From the NCBI RefSeq assembly GCF_003850345.1, contig NZ_CP027707.1:6067001-6131000 (forward strand): a stretch of DNA of 64,000 nucleotides, read 5' to 3'. This document shows, in pieces, positions 1 to 7,349 of the stretch. The stretch comes from Pseudomonas chlororaphis subsp. piscium (GTDB taxonomy: Bacteria; Pseudomonadota; Gammaproteobacteria; Pseudomonadales; Pseudomonadaceae). Within the stretch, counting starts at the first letter, position 1, and every line of letters starts with the position of its first letter. The notes below the pieces were generated by a model, which did not search any database, was not told the origin of the DNA, and was given only the letters and a program-made list of their open reading frames with translations. The translations under genes and the position numbers were made by a program.

Positions 1-513
1 GTTTTCGCGGTGGCCCTGGTGATGTTCTATCCGCCGTTGCAGGAACGCCTGATGACCATGTTCTCGGCGACCAACGCCAGTACCGAAGTACGTTTCGAGG
101 AATACGAGAAATTCCCCGAGGCGATGATGCGCTACCCGCTGGGCATCGGCTTCAAGGTCGATCCGCCGGTACCGGGCACCGACCTGCCGGGTATCTCCAA
201 CCTGTGGCTGAACTTCATCTACAAGATCGGTATTCCGGGGATGCTGCTGTTCATCGCCGTCACCCTGATGTGGTGGCGCGAGGTGCGCCCACTGGCGCCG
301 ATCCGTCAGATAACCGCTGACAACGCACTGTGGCTGGGCTGCATTTCCGGCCTGCTGGCGGCGTTGCTGACGGGTCTGTTCGACCACTACTTCAGCTTCA
401 CTTTCGTGCTGATCGGTCTGTTCTGGCTGTTGATGGGCATGAGCCTGCAACAGGTCCGGTTACGCCCGGCCATCACCCTCCCCCCCATCAACCCCAAGGA
501 TCGCCAAGCATGA
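1..513 (+). CDS. Exopolysaccharide polymerase / O-antigen ligase-like membrane protein, 3' part only
   Basis: The reading frame is open from the first base, so only the C-terminal 170 residues are visible. They show the end of one membrane segment, a periplasmic loop with the pattern RYPLGIGFKV...GISNLWLNF that is typical of Wzy/O-antigen ligase (Wzy_C) proteins, then two hydrophobic segments (about residues 75-98 and 115-150). Such proteins join repeat units of a surface polysaccharide on the periplasmic side of the inner membrane. The stop codon overlaps the start of the acetyltransferase gene (ATGA), so the genes are co-transcribed. With the flippase that follows this looks like the tail of an exopolysaccharide cluster; a PslJ-type role is possible but not shown. 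Confidence 0.75.
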   Translation, partial: VFAVALVMFYPPLQERLMTMFSATNASTEVRFEEYEKFPEAMMRYPLGIGFKVDPPVPGTDLPGISNLWLNFIYKIGIPGMLLFIAVTLMWWREVRPLAPIRQITADNALWLGCISGLLAALLTGLFDHYFSFTFVLIGLFWLLMGMSLQQVRLRPAITLPPINPKDRQA

Positions 514-1331
514 AACACCGTATTTTCCATTCTGCGGATCTGCCGGAACGCCTGCCTGCCCTGGCCTCGGAGCTGGGCGTCAGCCACGATGAACTGCTCG
601 AGGCCTACAGCTGGGGGCTGAACAACGACGTGCTGTTCGTCGAGGGCGACGGCGAGCAGGCGCGCTACAGCATCTCCTCGGTGGACATCGAACAGATCAT
701 CGAACATCCCCTGGCCCGAAGCCTGTATCGCCGCTTGAAGCAGGACATCCCCACCACCCTGGTGCCGCGCTACGGCAAGAACCTGGCCACCCTCAAGGAC
801 CGCTGGTTGCGGGCCTGGGAACAGGCCTACAACATCCTGATCAACAAGATCCCCAGCCATCACGTGCGCATCGCCTGGCTACGCCTGGGCGGCGCGAAAA
901 TCGGCAAGGGCTCGACCATCTGGCGCAACACCGAGGTGCTGGGGGTGGAAAACCTGGTGATCGGCGATGACAGCGTGGTCGCCTGGCATTGTCAGGTCGA
1001 CGCCCGGGCCGGGCTGATCATCGGCGATCATGTGACGATCGCCTCTCACGTGCTGATTCTCGCCGGCGGCCATGACCCGATGAGCCCCGAGTTCTGGTCG
1101 ATATCCGCGCCCATCTACATCGATGACTACGCCTGGATCGCCACCCGGGCGCTGATCGCCCATGGCTCGCATATCGGTCGCGGGGCGGTAGTGACCGCCA
1201 ACACCCTGGTGGCCAAGGCCGTTCCCCCCTACAAGATCATCGGTGGCAGCGGTGCCAAACCCATGGGCGAGCGCCCTCACGACCTGAACTACAAGGTGGG
1301 TGGCAAAGGCCTGTTCACCCTGTTCTATTGA
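510..1331 (+). CDS. Left-handed beta-helix (hexapeptide repeat) O-acetyltransferase
   Basis: 273 residues. The N-terminal ~110 residues are alpha-helical and not recognisable to me. From about residue 125 the sequence shows hexapeptide repeats ([LIV]-G-x4, as in LRLGGAKIGKGSTIW, NLVIGDD, LIIGDHVTI, IGRGAVVTANTLV) and the segment GGHDPMSPEFW with the His expected in the active site of WcaF/CatB-type acetyltransferases. The protein probably O-acetylates the sugar repeat unit made by this operon, using acetyl-CoA in the cytoplasm. The start overlaps the upstream stop by four bases, and its own stop shares one base with the flippase ATG, so translation is coupled on both sides. The acceptor sugar cannot be told from sequence. 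Confidence 0.8.
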   Translation: MKHRIFHSADLPERLPALASELGVSHDELLEAYSWGLNNDVLFVEGDGEQARYSISSVDIEQIIEHPLARSLYRRLKQDIPTTLVPRYGKNLATLKDRWLRAWEQAYNILINKIPSHHVRIAWLRLGGAKIGKGSTIWRNTEVLGVENLVIGDDSVVAWHCQVDARAGLIIGDHVTIASHVLILAGGHDPMSPEFWSISAPIYIDDYAWIATRALIAHGSHIGRGAVVTANTLVAKAVPPYKIIGGSGAKPMGERPHDLNYKVGGKGLFTLFY

Positions 1332-2737
1332 TGCTCGGCAGCACCCTGCTACTGACCCTGGCGACCCTCGCCGGGCTGCTCGCCGGTTTTGCCCGCGAAT
1401 GGCTGCTGGTGGCGGCCTGGGGCGCGGGCAGCCGCAGCGATGCCTTCCTGGTCGCGGTGTTCATTCCCGAAGCCCTGCGCATGACCCTGGCGGCCGGTAT
1501 CCTGGCGGCCGCGGCCCTGCCGCTCTATCAGGAGCGCGACGCCCAGCGCCAGCACGCCTGGCTGGCCGGCCTGAGTCCGCGCCTGCTGGGCCTGGGACTG
1601 GGGCTGTATGCCCTGCTGGCCTTGAGCGCACCACTGTGGATCCGCCTGATCGGTCCCGGGCTCGACAGCGCAGCCCAGGCCGAAGCCGCCGCCAATCTGC
1701 GCAGCCTGGCCGCCTGTATCCCCGGCCTGCTCCTGCATGCGCTGTTCAGCATTCCGCTGCACGCCCGGCAACGTTTTGTCCTGCCGGGGCTGGGCTCGCT
1801 GCTGTTCAACCTGCCACCGGTGCTTTATCTGTTTTTCTACGGCCAGGCGAGCCTGGGCTCCGGCCTTTCGCTGGCGTTTTTTCTCGGCAGCCTGCTGATG
1901 TGCCTGTCGCTGGTGCCGGCGATCTGGCAAATCGGCTGGCGCCCCTGGCAGATCCGCGGGGACGTTGGAGCCAGCCGTGAATTGCTCGTGCGCCTCGGCC
2001 CGCTGCTGACCAGCAACCTGGCCAGCCAGGGCCTGGCGCTGGTGGAACGGGTGGTCGCCAGCTACCTGGGCGAAGGCGCGGTGACCTGGGTCAACCTGGC
2101 GCGCAAGCTGATCAACCTGCCGTTGATTGCCTTGATGAGCCTGAACCAGGTCCTGCTCGGTTTGATGAGCGGCAAGTCCGGCGATCAGCGCCTGGGGCTG
2201 TTGCATCGCGGGCTCGACGCCGCGACCCTGCTGAGCCTGCCAGCCGCCCTCGGCCTGGTGGGCGCCAGCCCGGCGCTGATCCACTGGTTGCTACCCGCCC
2301 AGAGCGCCGACGGGCCGCTGCCAGCGCTGCTGGGCTGGTTCGCCGTGTCCCTGGTGTTCGGCGCCTGGAACGCCATGCTCGCGCGCTACGCCTATGCCGC
2401 CGGCGATACCCGAACGCCGCTGTACTGCGAACTGCTCGGCAGCCTGCTCAACGCCTTGCTGCTGGCGGGCTTGCCGCTGATTACGGGGTTGAATGCGATT
2501 CCCCTGGCCGCCCTCGGCGGCGTGATTCTGACCAACCTGTTGCTGATGCAGCGCCAACAGTTGCTCAGCCTCATCAGTTGGCCGGCGCGCTGGGCCGTCA
2601 GCGCCATTCTGCTGGGTGCCGCGGCGCTGCTGTTGCATCCGCTGCTGAATGTCTGGCTGCAACTGGGGCTCAGCACAGTGGCCGGGCTGCTCCTGCTGAT
2701 CGCCCTGGGCCTCTGGCTGAAACCCTGGCGGGCCTGA
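1331..2737 (+). CDS. Polysaccharide repeat-unit flippase, MviN/Wzx type
   Basis: 468 residues, nearly all hydrophobic helices (about 12-14 segments), with the MOP-superfamily look (FAREWLLVAAWGAGSRSDAFLVAVFIPEALR near the start, matching the MurJ/MviN N-terminus). A separate housekeeping murJ lies at 31760-33298, so this copy is more likely to export the lipid-linked repeat unit of the exopolysaccharide. PslK of the Psl pathway is also MviN-like and of about this length, as I recall. The ATG at 1331 shares its A with the preceding TGA; a TTG three bases upstream is a less likely start. It is the last gene of the operon; I see no clear terminator before the next gene at 2853. Confidence 0.8.
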   Translation: MLGSTLLLTLATLAGLLAGFAREWLLVAAWGAGSRSDAFLVAVFIPEALRMTLAAGILAAAALPLYQERDAQRQHAWLAGLSPRLLGLGLGLYALLALSAPLWIRLIGPGLDSAAQAEAAANLRSLAACIPGLLLHALFSIPLHARQRFVLPGLGSLLFNLPPVLYLFFYGQASLGSGLSLAFFLGSLLMCLSLVPAIWQIGWRPWQIRGDVGASRELLVRLGPLLTSNLASQGLALVERVVASYLGEGAVTWVNLARKLINLPLIALMSLNQVLLGLMSGKSGDQRLGLLHRGLDAATLLSLPAALGLVGASPALIHWLLPAQSADGPLPALLGWFAVSLVFGAWNAMLARYAYAAGDTRTPLYCELLGSLLNALLLAGLPLITGLNAIPLAALGGVILTNLLLMQRQQLLSLISWPARWAVSAILLGAAALLLHPLLNVWLQLGLSTVAGLLLLIALGLWLKPWRA

Positions 2738-2852
2738 AGGAGCGGCAGAGGGTTGACCTGATGTCACACTTATCCGTTATAAGTGCAGTCAGCCCCCGCC
2801 GACCCGGCAGAGTGTATTTCTTGGATCAGCGTTTGGACGCTAAGCTTGGACT

Positions 2853-3482
2853 ATGGATGACTCAGATTACCTGCGCCTGCTCACTATTCAGGCCGAACAA
2901 GCCAATGCGTTCCTGTCCAATGCGCGCAAATGGGAGCGTGAGCGTTGGGTCTGCCAACGCCTGCTGCAAGGCTTGAACATCCCCTACCGTGCCGACGAGT
3001 TCACGCCCGCTGGGCAGGAACCGCCGGACGTACTGTTTCGCGAAGCCTGTTTCGAGGTGTTCTTCGTGCTGGACGAAGGCCGCCGCCTCAACGACGAATG
3101 GCGCGACGAATTGCAACGGCGCCGCAGTGCCTTCTCCCTCAGCCAACTGGTGCGGCGCGAGGCCAAGCCCAAGCGCATTCCGGCCAACGAACTGTTGCTC
3201 AGGCTGGCCCCGACCCTGCGCAAGAAAGCCCACAACTACAAAGAACGTGGCATGGACCTGGGGGAGCTGGACATCATCGCCTTCGCCAGCCTCAAGCGCG
3301 AAGTGCTCGACCTCAACAGCCACTTCCCGCCACCGACCGAGTATCTGCGCCAGGGCTGGCGCTCGTTGTCGCTGGTCGGGCCGACCTTCGCCCGCGTGCT
3401 GTTCGCCCATCCCGACGCGCCGGACTTCCTGCGCGGCAACCTGGGGCGCAGCATCCTCTTCGACGTCGGTATCAGCCTGTAG
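2853..3482 (+). CDS. DUF1780 family protein
   Basis: 209 residues, soluble, no signal peptide or membrane segment. I recognise it as the DUF1780 family, which I know mainly from Pseudomonas. Visible features are a highly charged N-terminus (SNARKWERERWVCQRLLQGL), an acidic/hydrophobic core (FREACFEVFFVLDEGRRLNDEWRDELQRRR) and GELDIIAF. The E..F.V..DE.R pattern is reminiscent of restriction-type nuclease folds, but I cannot demonstrate catalytic residues and the function is unknown. It stands alone between the polysaccharide operon and the DUF3094-ndh pair, 115 bp after the flippase stop. Confidence 0.75.
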   Translation: MDDSDYLRLLTIQAEQANAFLSNARKWERERWVCQRLLQGLNIPYRADEFTPAGQEPPDVLFREACFEVFFVLDEGRRLNDEWRDELQRRRSAFSLSQLVRREAKPKRIPANELLLRLAPTLRKKAHNYKERGMDLGELDIIAFASLKREVLDLNSHFPPPTEYLRQGWRSLSLVGPTFARVLFAHPDAPDFLRGNLGRSILFDVGISL

Positions 3483-3691
3483 GCCGCCTGGAGCGGAATT
3501 TCCCGGCCCCCTTCAGGCCATCGTGGCATGGCGCAAACACCCTGCGAGTGTTACAAAGCGCAATCACTCGCGCGATGACAAGGTCCGCATCCGCGAGCAG
3601 CTACGCTCCGTTCCATGCCGCATAGCCCGACAAGATGGCACTGCGCTGTAACCTTCATACTTTTCGCAACGTCTAGCTGACGAGGCTTTTT

Positions 3692-3865
3692 ATGACCAGC
3701 CGCCTGAACCCCGACGACCAACGCCATGTCGAAGAATACCTGCAACTGGCCCAGCACCGAGTCGAGCGCCGGCCCTTCCGGCCGTGGATGCTCCTCGTGA
3801 TAGTCGTGACCATCACCATTGGCCTGGGCTTGCTGAGCCGACTTATCAGTTACCTGACGCTATGA
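3692..3865 (+). CDS. DUF3094 family small membrane protein
   Basis: 57 residues. It has a polar N-terminus (TSRLNPDDQRHVEEYLQ) and a single hydrophobic helix at about residues 33-53 (WMLLVIVVTITIGLGLLS), so a one-pass inner-membrane peptide is likely. I recognise the family as DUF3094, found upstream of ndh in Pseudomonas. It ends 60 bp before the ndh ATG, so the two are probably one transcript and a role at the membrane next to NADH dehydrogenase is a reasonable but untested guess. An ACGAGG-type ribosome binding site precedes the ATG. Confidence 0.8.
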   Translation: MTSRLNPDDQRHVEEYLQLAQHRVERRPFRPWMLLVIVVTITIGLGLLSRLISYLTL

Positions 3866-3925
3866 GCTGCATCGCGCTCGCTCGGGTAACCGTACCGATT
3901 TCTTTTAGCCTTGCGAGATATCCCC

Positions 3926-5224
3926 ATGACTCATCGTATTGTCATCGTTGGCGGCGGCGCCGGCGGTCTGGAGTTGGCTACCCGTCTGGGTAAGACTCTG
4001 GGCAAGCGCGGTACCGCCAGTGTGATGCTGGTCGACGCGAACCTGACCCACATCTGGAAGCCCCTGCTGCATGAAGTGGCTGCCGGCTCGCTGAACTCTT
4101 CCGAAGACGAACTCAACTATGTCGCCCAAGCCAAATGGAACCACTTCGAGTTCCAGCTGGGCCGCATGAGCGGGCTCGACCGTCAGCAGAAGAAAATCCA
4201 GCTGGCCGCCACCTACGACGAAAACGGCCTGGAGCTGCTGCCGGCCCGCGAGCTGGGGTATGACACCCTGGTGATCGCCGTGGGCAGCACCACCAACGAC
4301 TTCGGCACCCAGGGCGCCGCCCAGCACTGCCTGTTCCTCGACACGCGCAAGCAGGCCGAGCGCTTCCATCAGCAACTGCTCAACCACTACCTGCGCGCCC
4401 ACGCCGGGCAGACCGATGTGGTCGAGCAGATCAGCGTGGCTATCGTCGGTGCCGGCGCCACGGGCGTCGAACTGGCCGCCGAGCTGCACAACGCCGCCCA
4501 TGAGCTGGCGGCTTACGGCCTGGACCGGATCAAACCGGAAAACATGCACATCACCCTGATCGAGGCCGGGCCACGGGTACTGCCAGCCCTGCCGGAGCGG
4601 ATTGGTGGGCCGGTACACAAGACTCTGGAAAAACTCGGGGTCAAGGTGATGACCAATGCCGCGGTCAGCGAGGTGACCGCCGACAGCCTGATCACCGCCG
4701 ATGGCCAGGTAATTGCCGCCAGCCTGAAAGTCTGGGCCGCCGGGATTCGCGCACCGGGTTTCCTCAAGGACATCGACGGCCTGGAAACCAACCGCATCAA
4801 CCAGCTGCAAGTCTTGCCGACCCTGCAGACCACCCGCGACGAGAATATCTTCGCCTTTGGCGACTGCGCCGCCTGTCCGCAACCGGGCACCGATCGCAAC
4901 GTTCCGCCGCGGGCCCAGGCGGCTCACCAGCAGGCATCGCTGCTGACCAAGTCGCTGAAACTGCGCATCGAAGGCAAGGCCCTGCCGGAGTACAAATACA
5001 CCGACTACGGTTCGCTGATTTCGCTGTCGCGTTTTTCCGCCGTGGGCAACCTGATGGGCAACCTGACCGGCAGCGTGATGCTCGAAGGCTGGCTGGCGCG
5101 GATGTTCTATGTGTCGCTGTACCGCATGCACCAGATGGCGCTCTACGGCCCGTTCCGCACCGCCATGCTGATGCTCGGCAGCCGGATCGGCCGCGGCACC
5201 GAGCCACGCCTCAAGCTGCACTGA
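3926..5224 (+). CDS. ndh: Type II NADH:quinone oxidoreductase
   Basis: 432 residues. It oxidises NADH and reduces ubiquinone at the cytoplasmic face of the inner membrane without pumping protons. Two dinucleotide-binding folds are visible: the FAD site near the N-terminus (IVGGGAGGLELATRLG, residues about 6-20) and the NADH site in the middle (IVGAGATGVELAAEL, about 172-186). An FAD-contacting segment (NIFAFGDCAA) lies in the C-terminal half, followed by the hydrophobic/amphipathic tail (LMGNLTGSVMLEGWLARMFYVSLYRMHQMALYG) typical of NDH-2. I chose the ATG at 3926 because the protein then begins MTHRIVIVGGG; a TTG at 3911 is possible. A strong terminator follows. Confidence 0.93.
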   Translation: MTHRIVIVGGGAGGLELATRLGKTLGKRGTASVMLVDANLTHIWKPLLHEVAAGSLNSSEDELNYVAQAKWNHFEFQLGRMSGLDRQQKKIQLAATYDENGLELLPARELGYDTLVIAVGSTTNDFGTQGAAQHCLFLDTRKQAERFHQQLLNHYLRAHAGQTDVVEQISVAIVGAGATGVELAAELHNAAHELAAYGLDRIKPENMHITLIEAGPRVLPALPERIGGPVHKTLEKLGVKVMTNAAVSEVTADSLITADGQVIAASLKVWAAGIRAPGFLKDIDGLETNRINQLQVLPTLQTTRDENIFAFGDCAACPQPGTDRNVPPRAQAAHQQASLLTKSLKLRIEGKALPEYKYTDYGSLISLSRFSAVGNLMGNLTGSVMLEGWLARMFYVSLYRMHQMALYGPFRTAMLMLGSRIGRGTEPRLKLH

Positions 5225-5250
5225 ATCTGAGCCTGTAGACCAGGACAGAG

Positions 5251-5277
5251 TGCCCCGAGCGATCGGGGCATTTTTTT
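5251..5277 (+). terminator. Rho-independent terminator of ndh
   Basis: The hairpin TGCCCCGA-GCGA-TCGGGGCA is followed by seven T. It lies 27 bp after the ndh stop. A near-copy with the same arms lies at 10058-10089, on the other side of the fimbrial cluster. Confidence 0.9.
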
Positions 5278-5376
5278 GCGCCCTGTTCAACACGGACTCA
5301 GGCAAACAGGCAGGCTGTTAAAGATCGAAGCTCTTAGATATTTCCCGCACCCCACCTCCAACTTTCCGAGCAGCTT

Positions 5377-5390
5377 TAAGATTAGTCTTA
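5377..5390. promoter_or_regulatory. TAAGA-N4-TCTTA palindrome, copy 1 (RcsB-box-like)
   Basis: Sequence TAAGATTAGTCTTA, with perfect 5-bp arms. It is the distal copy, about 480 bp before the fimbrial subunit start. Binding by an RcsB-type regulator is inferred from the motif only. Confidence 0.4.
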
Positions 5391-5721
5391 ACTCTAAAAT
5401 AGAAGAGCCGCCTGACTTAGCCCCCACATCCAAAAGTTGCTCCCTCCGGGCGTACCGAATACATACGCCTACCTCCGCGCCACCTCTTACTGCGTTATGT
5501 AGATAGCGGGCCCGATAGTATTCAAGACGCCACTCATGCTCTATCTAGTTGCATTGATAGTTTGTCCCGCACGCTTAAACCTTCGACTAAAACCTGACCA
5601 ACACAAGGATTAACCCATTAAAAACAGCTGCTTATATAAAAAAATAGAAGATTTTGGCGGCGATCATCCCGTTTAGCTGCCGACAGGCATTCCGACAATT
5701 TTATGCTATCCGATCAAATTT

Positions 5722-5735
5722 TAAGAATCTTCTTA
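5722..5735. promoter_or_regulatory. TAAGA-N4-TCTTA palindrome, copy 2 (RcsAB-box-like)
   Basis: Sequence TAAGAATCTTCTTA, with 6-bp arms. It differs by one base from TAAGAATATTCTTA, the core I remember for the enterobacterial RcsAB box. It abuts a possible -35 element (TTGAAA). The surrounding 20 bp are nearly repeated at copy 3. Confidence 0.5.
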
Positions 5736-5798
5736 TTGAAATATTATCAGGCAAAAAAGTATTAGCAGTCATTCAAAGCCATAGAACAATCAATAGTT

Positions 5799-5812
5799 TA
5801 AGAATGGTCTTA
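5799..5812. promoter_or_regulatory. TAAGA-N4-TCTTA palindrome, copy 3 (RcsB-box-like)
   Basis: Sequence TAAGAATGGTCTTA, 77 bp centre-to-centre from copy 2 and 58 bp before the subunit ATG. Copies 2 and 3 share the extended context TTTAAGAAT-N2-TCTTATTG. Confidence 0.5.
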
Positions 5813-5870
5813 TTGTAACGACCGAAGTGAAGACACAAGATTGCACCTCCAACTTTAGCAGGTACATGAA

Positions 5871-6464
5871 ATGTCCAAACTTCTCAAAAGCATCATCTCC
5901 ATGGCTATCGCTGGCGCGGTCAGCACTTCCGCTCTCGCGGCAGATGGCACTATCAACTTCACCGGTGACATCGTCGCCGCCTCCTGCAAAATCGACGGCG
6001 GTTCCGGCACCAACGTTGGTGGTGAAAAGGGCAAGCAGAACATCGACGTCAACCTCGGCAAGGTCAGCAGCGACTCGCTCGCTGGCTCCGCAGAAGGCGG
6101 CATCGTCGGCGGTAAGGGCATCAACCTGAACCTGGATTGCGGCGGCACCGCAGAGGGCCTGAAGTCCGTCAAGCTGCAGTTCGACCCGATGAGTGGCTCC
6201 GGCATCGACAGCAAGAACGTCTCGCTGCTGAAAGTCACCGGTGGCGCAGAAGGCGTGGGTATCGGTCTTTACAACAGCAGCAACAAGCTGGTGAACCTCG
6301 GCGCGAACGAAACCATCGATGGCGCACTGGTAGCAAACAAAGAAGGTGAAACCACCACCTACACCGCCAACCTGAACCTGCGTGCAGGTTATGTGGCGAA
6401 CGGCTCGCCGATCAAAGCAGGTCCTGCGAACGGCACCCTGCCGTTTACCTTGACTTACGAGTAA
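5871..6464 (+). CDS. Chaperone-usher fimbrial major subunit
   Basis: 197 residues, secreted pilin of the type 1 (FimA-like) class. A signal peptide ends at about residue 23 (STSALA). The mature N-terminus (ADGTINFTGDIVAASC) has the alternating hydrophobic pattern of a donor strand. Two cysteines (C39 and C90) would form the conserved disulfide of the pilin Ig fold. The C-terminus (LPFTLTYE) ends in a beta strand with a penultimate Tyr, the usual chaperone-recognition motif. It is first in a three-gene operon with chaperone and usher; 50 bp separate it from the chaperone gene. No second pilin or adhesin is present, so this subunit may form the whole fibre. It probably belongs to a Cup-like system, but I cannot assign a named one. 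Confidence 0.87.
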   Translation: MSKLLKSIISMAIAGAVSTSALAADGTINFTGDIVAASCKIDGGSGTNVGGEKGKQNIDVNLGKVSSDSLAGSAEGGIVGGKGINLNLDCGGTAEGLKSVKLQFDPMSGSGIDSKNVSLLKVTGGAEGVGIGLYNSSNKLVNLGANETIDGALVANKEGETTTYTANLNLRAGYVANGSPIKAGPANGTLPFTLTYE

Positions 6465-6514
6465 CCCGCGCCAAAGGGAGGGGCCTGCGCCCCTCCCTCC
6501 GACCTGGAGCCGCT

Positions 6515-7240
6515 ATGAAAGCCTCACTATTGACACGTCTTGCGCTCGCCAGCGCGATGACGCTTTTTGCGTCGATGGCCAGTGCCGGCATTACGCTGGA
6601 TGGCACACGCGTCATCTTCGCTGCGCCAGCCAAGGAAACGTCCGTCGTCGTCAGGAACCAAGGCTCGAATGACATCATGGTCCAGTCCTGGGTCGAGCCA
6701 GACACCAACGGGCCCGCGACCGACGTACCGTTCGCCATTACCCCTCCCCTGGTTCGCCTTGGAGGCAACAAGCAGCAGATCCTGCGCATCCTCTATCAAG
6801 GCCAGGGGCTGCCTACCGACAAGGAATCCGTGTTCTGGCTGGCCGTGCAGGAGATTCCGCAAAAAGCCAAGGACGAGAACACTCTGCAGATCGCCATACG
6901 GCAGCGCGTGAAACTGTTCTACCGCCCGGCCAACCTGCCGGACACCGCGGCGAATGCAGCCAAGAGCCTGCAATGGAAGCTGGTGGAACAAAACGGCAAA
7001 GCCGCGCTTTCCGTGACCAACCCTTCCGCGTACCACGTGTCCTTTTCTGGTAGCACCGTGACGCTGCGCAATGGCAAGGACAAGGGCACCGCCACCGCAG
7101 AAATGCTGGCACCAGGAGCAACACGCACCGTCGAGATCAAAGGCTCGGCTGGCATGAGGTCCGGAGCCACAACAGTGGAATTCGACAGCATCAACGATTA
7201 CGGCGGGCTGGACCGAGTCACCAGCAAACTTTCCAACTAA
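6515..7240 (+). CDS. Periplasmic fimbrial chaperone, PapD/FimC family
   Basis: 241 residues. A signal peptide ends at about residue 24 (FASMASA), then two Ig-like domains. Family features are visible: the Arg in GTRVIF and the Lys in RQRVKLFYRP that anchor the subunit C-terminus, and the ESVFWLAVQEIP segment of domain 1. The chaperone folds and caps fimbrial subunits in the periplasm by donor-strand complementation and hands them to the usher encoded next (109 bp downstream). An upstream GACCTGGAG can serve as ribosome binding site. Confidence 0.9.
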   Translation: MKASLLTRLALASAMTLFASMASAGITLDGTRVIFAAPAKETSVVVRNQGSNDIMVQSWVEPDTNGPATDVPFAITPPLVRLGGNKQQILRILYQGQGLPTDKESVFWLAVQEIPQKAKDENTLQIAIRQRVKLFYRPANLPDTAANAAKSLQWKLVEQNGKAALSVTNPSAYHVSFSGSTVTLRNGKDKGTATAEMLAPGATRTVEIKGSAGMRSGATTVEFDSINDYGGLDRVTSKLSN

Positions 7241-7349
7241 CGGAAAACAGCCATCACTCGTGTCGCTCGCTAGAGCGCACCGCTTTATCTCCGACTTTTT
7301 AATCAGGTCAGTGCCTCGGACATCCGATGCACGATCGAAAGGATTCCGC

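Larger units (their letters stand above)
5278..5870. other. AT-rich regulatory region upstream of the fimbrial cluster
   Basis: About 590 bp without a convincing gene. The second half is clearly AT-rich compared with the rest of the window, with A and T runs such as TATATAAAAAAATAG near 5634 and GCAAAAAAGTATTAG near 5751. This is typical of DNA silenced by MvaT/H-NS-like proteins and of horizontally gained genes. It carries three copies of the palindrome TAAGA-N4-TCTTA, listed separately. A possible promoter is TTGAAA (5736-5741) with an 18-bp spacer to TATTAG, directly next to the second palindrome; it is a modest match. Short open frames here have no recognisable product. Confidence 0.6.

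Noticed and set aside
5276..5506. A 76-codon open frame in the AT-rich region after ndh
   Set aside because: It starts in the ndh terminator, its composition is not protein-like and it matches no family I know.
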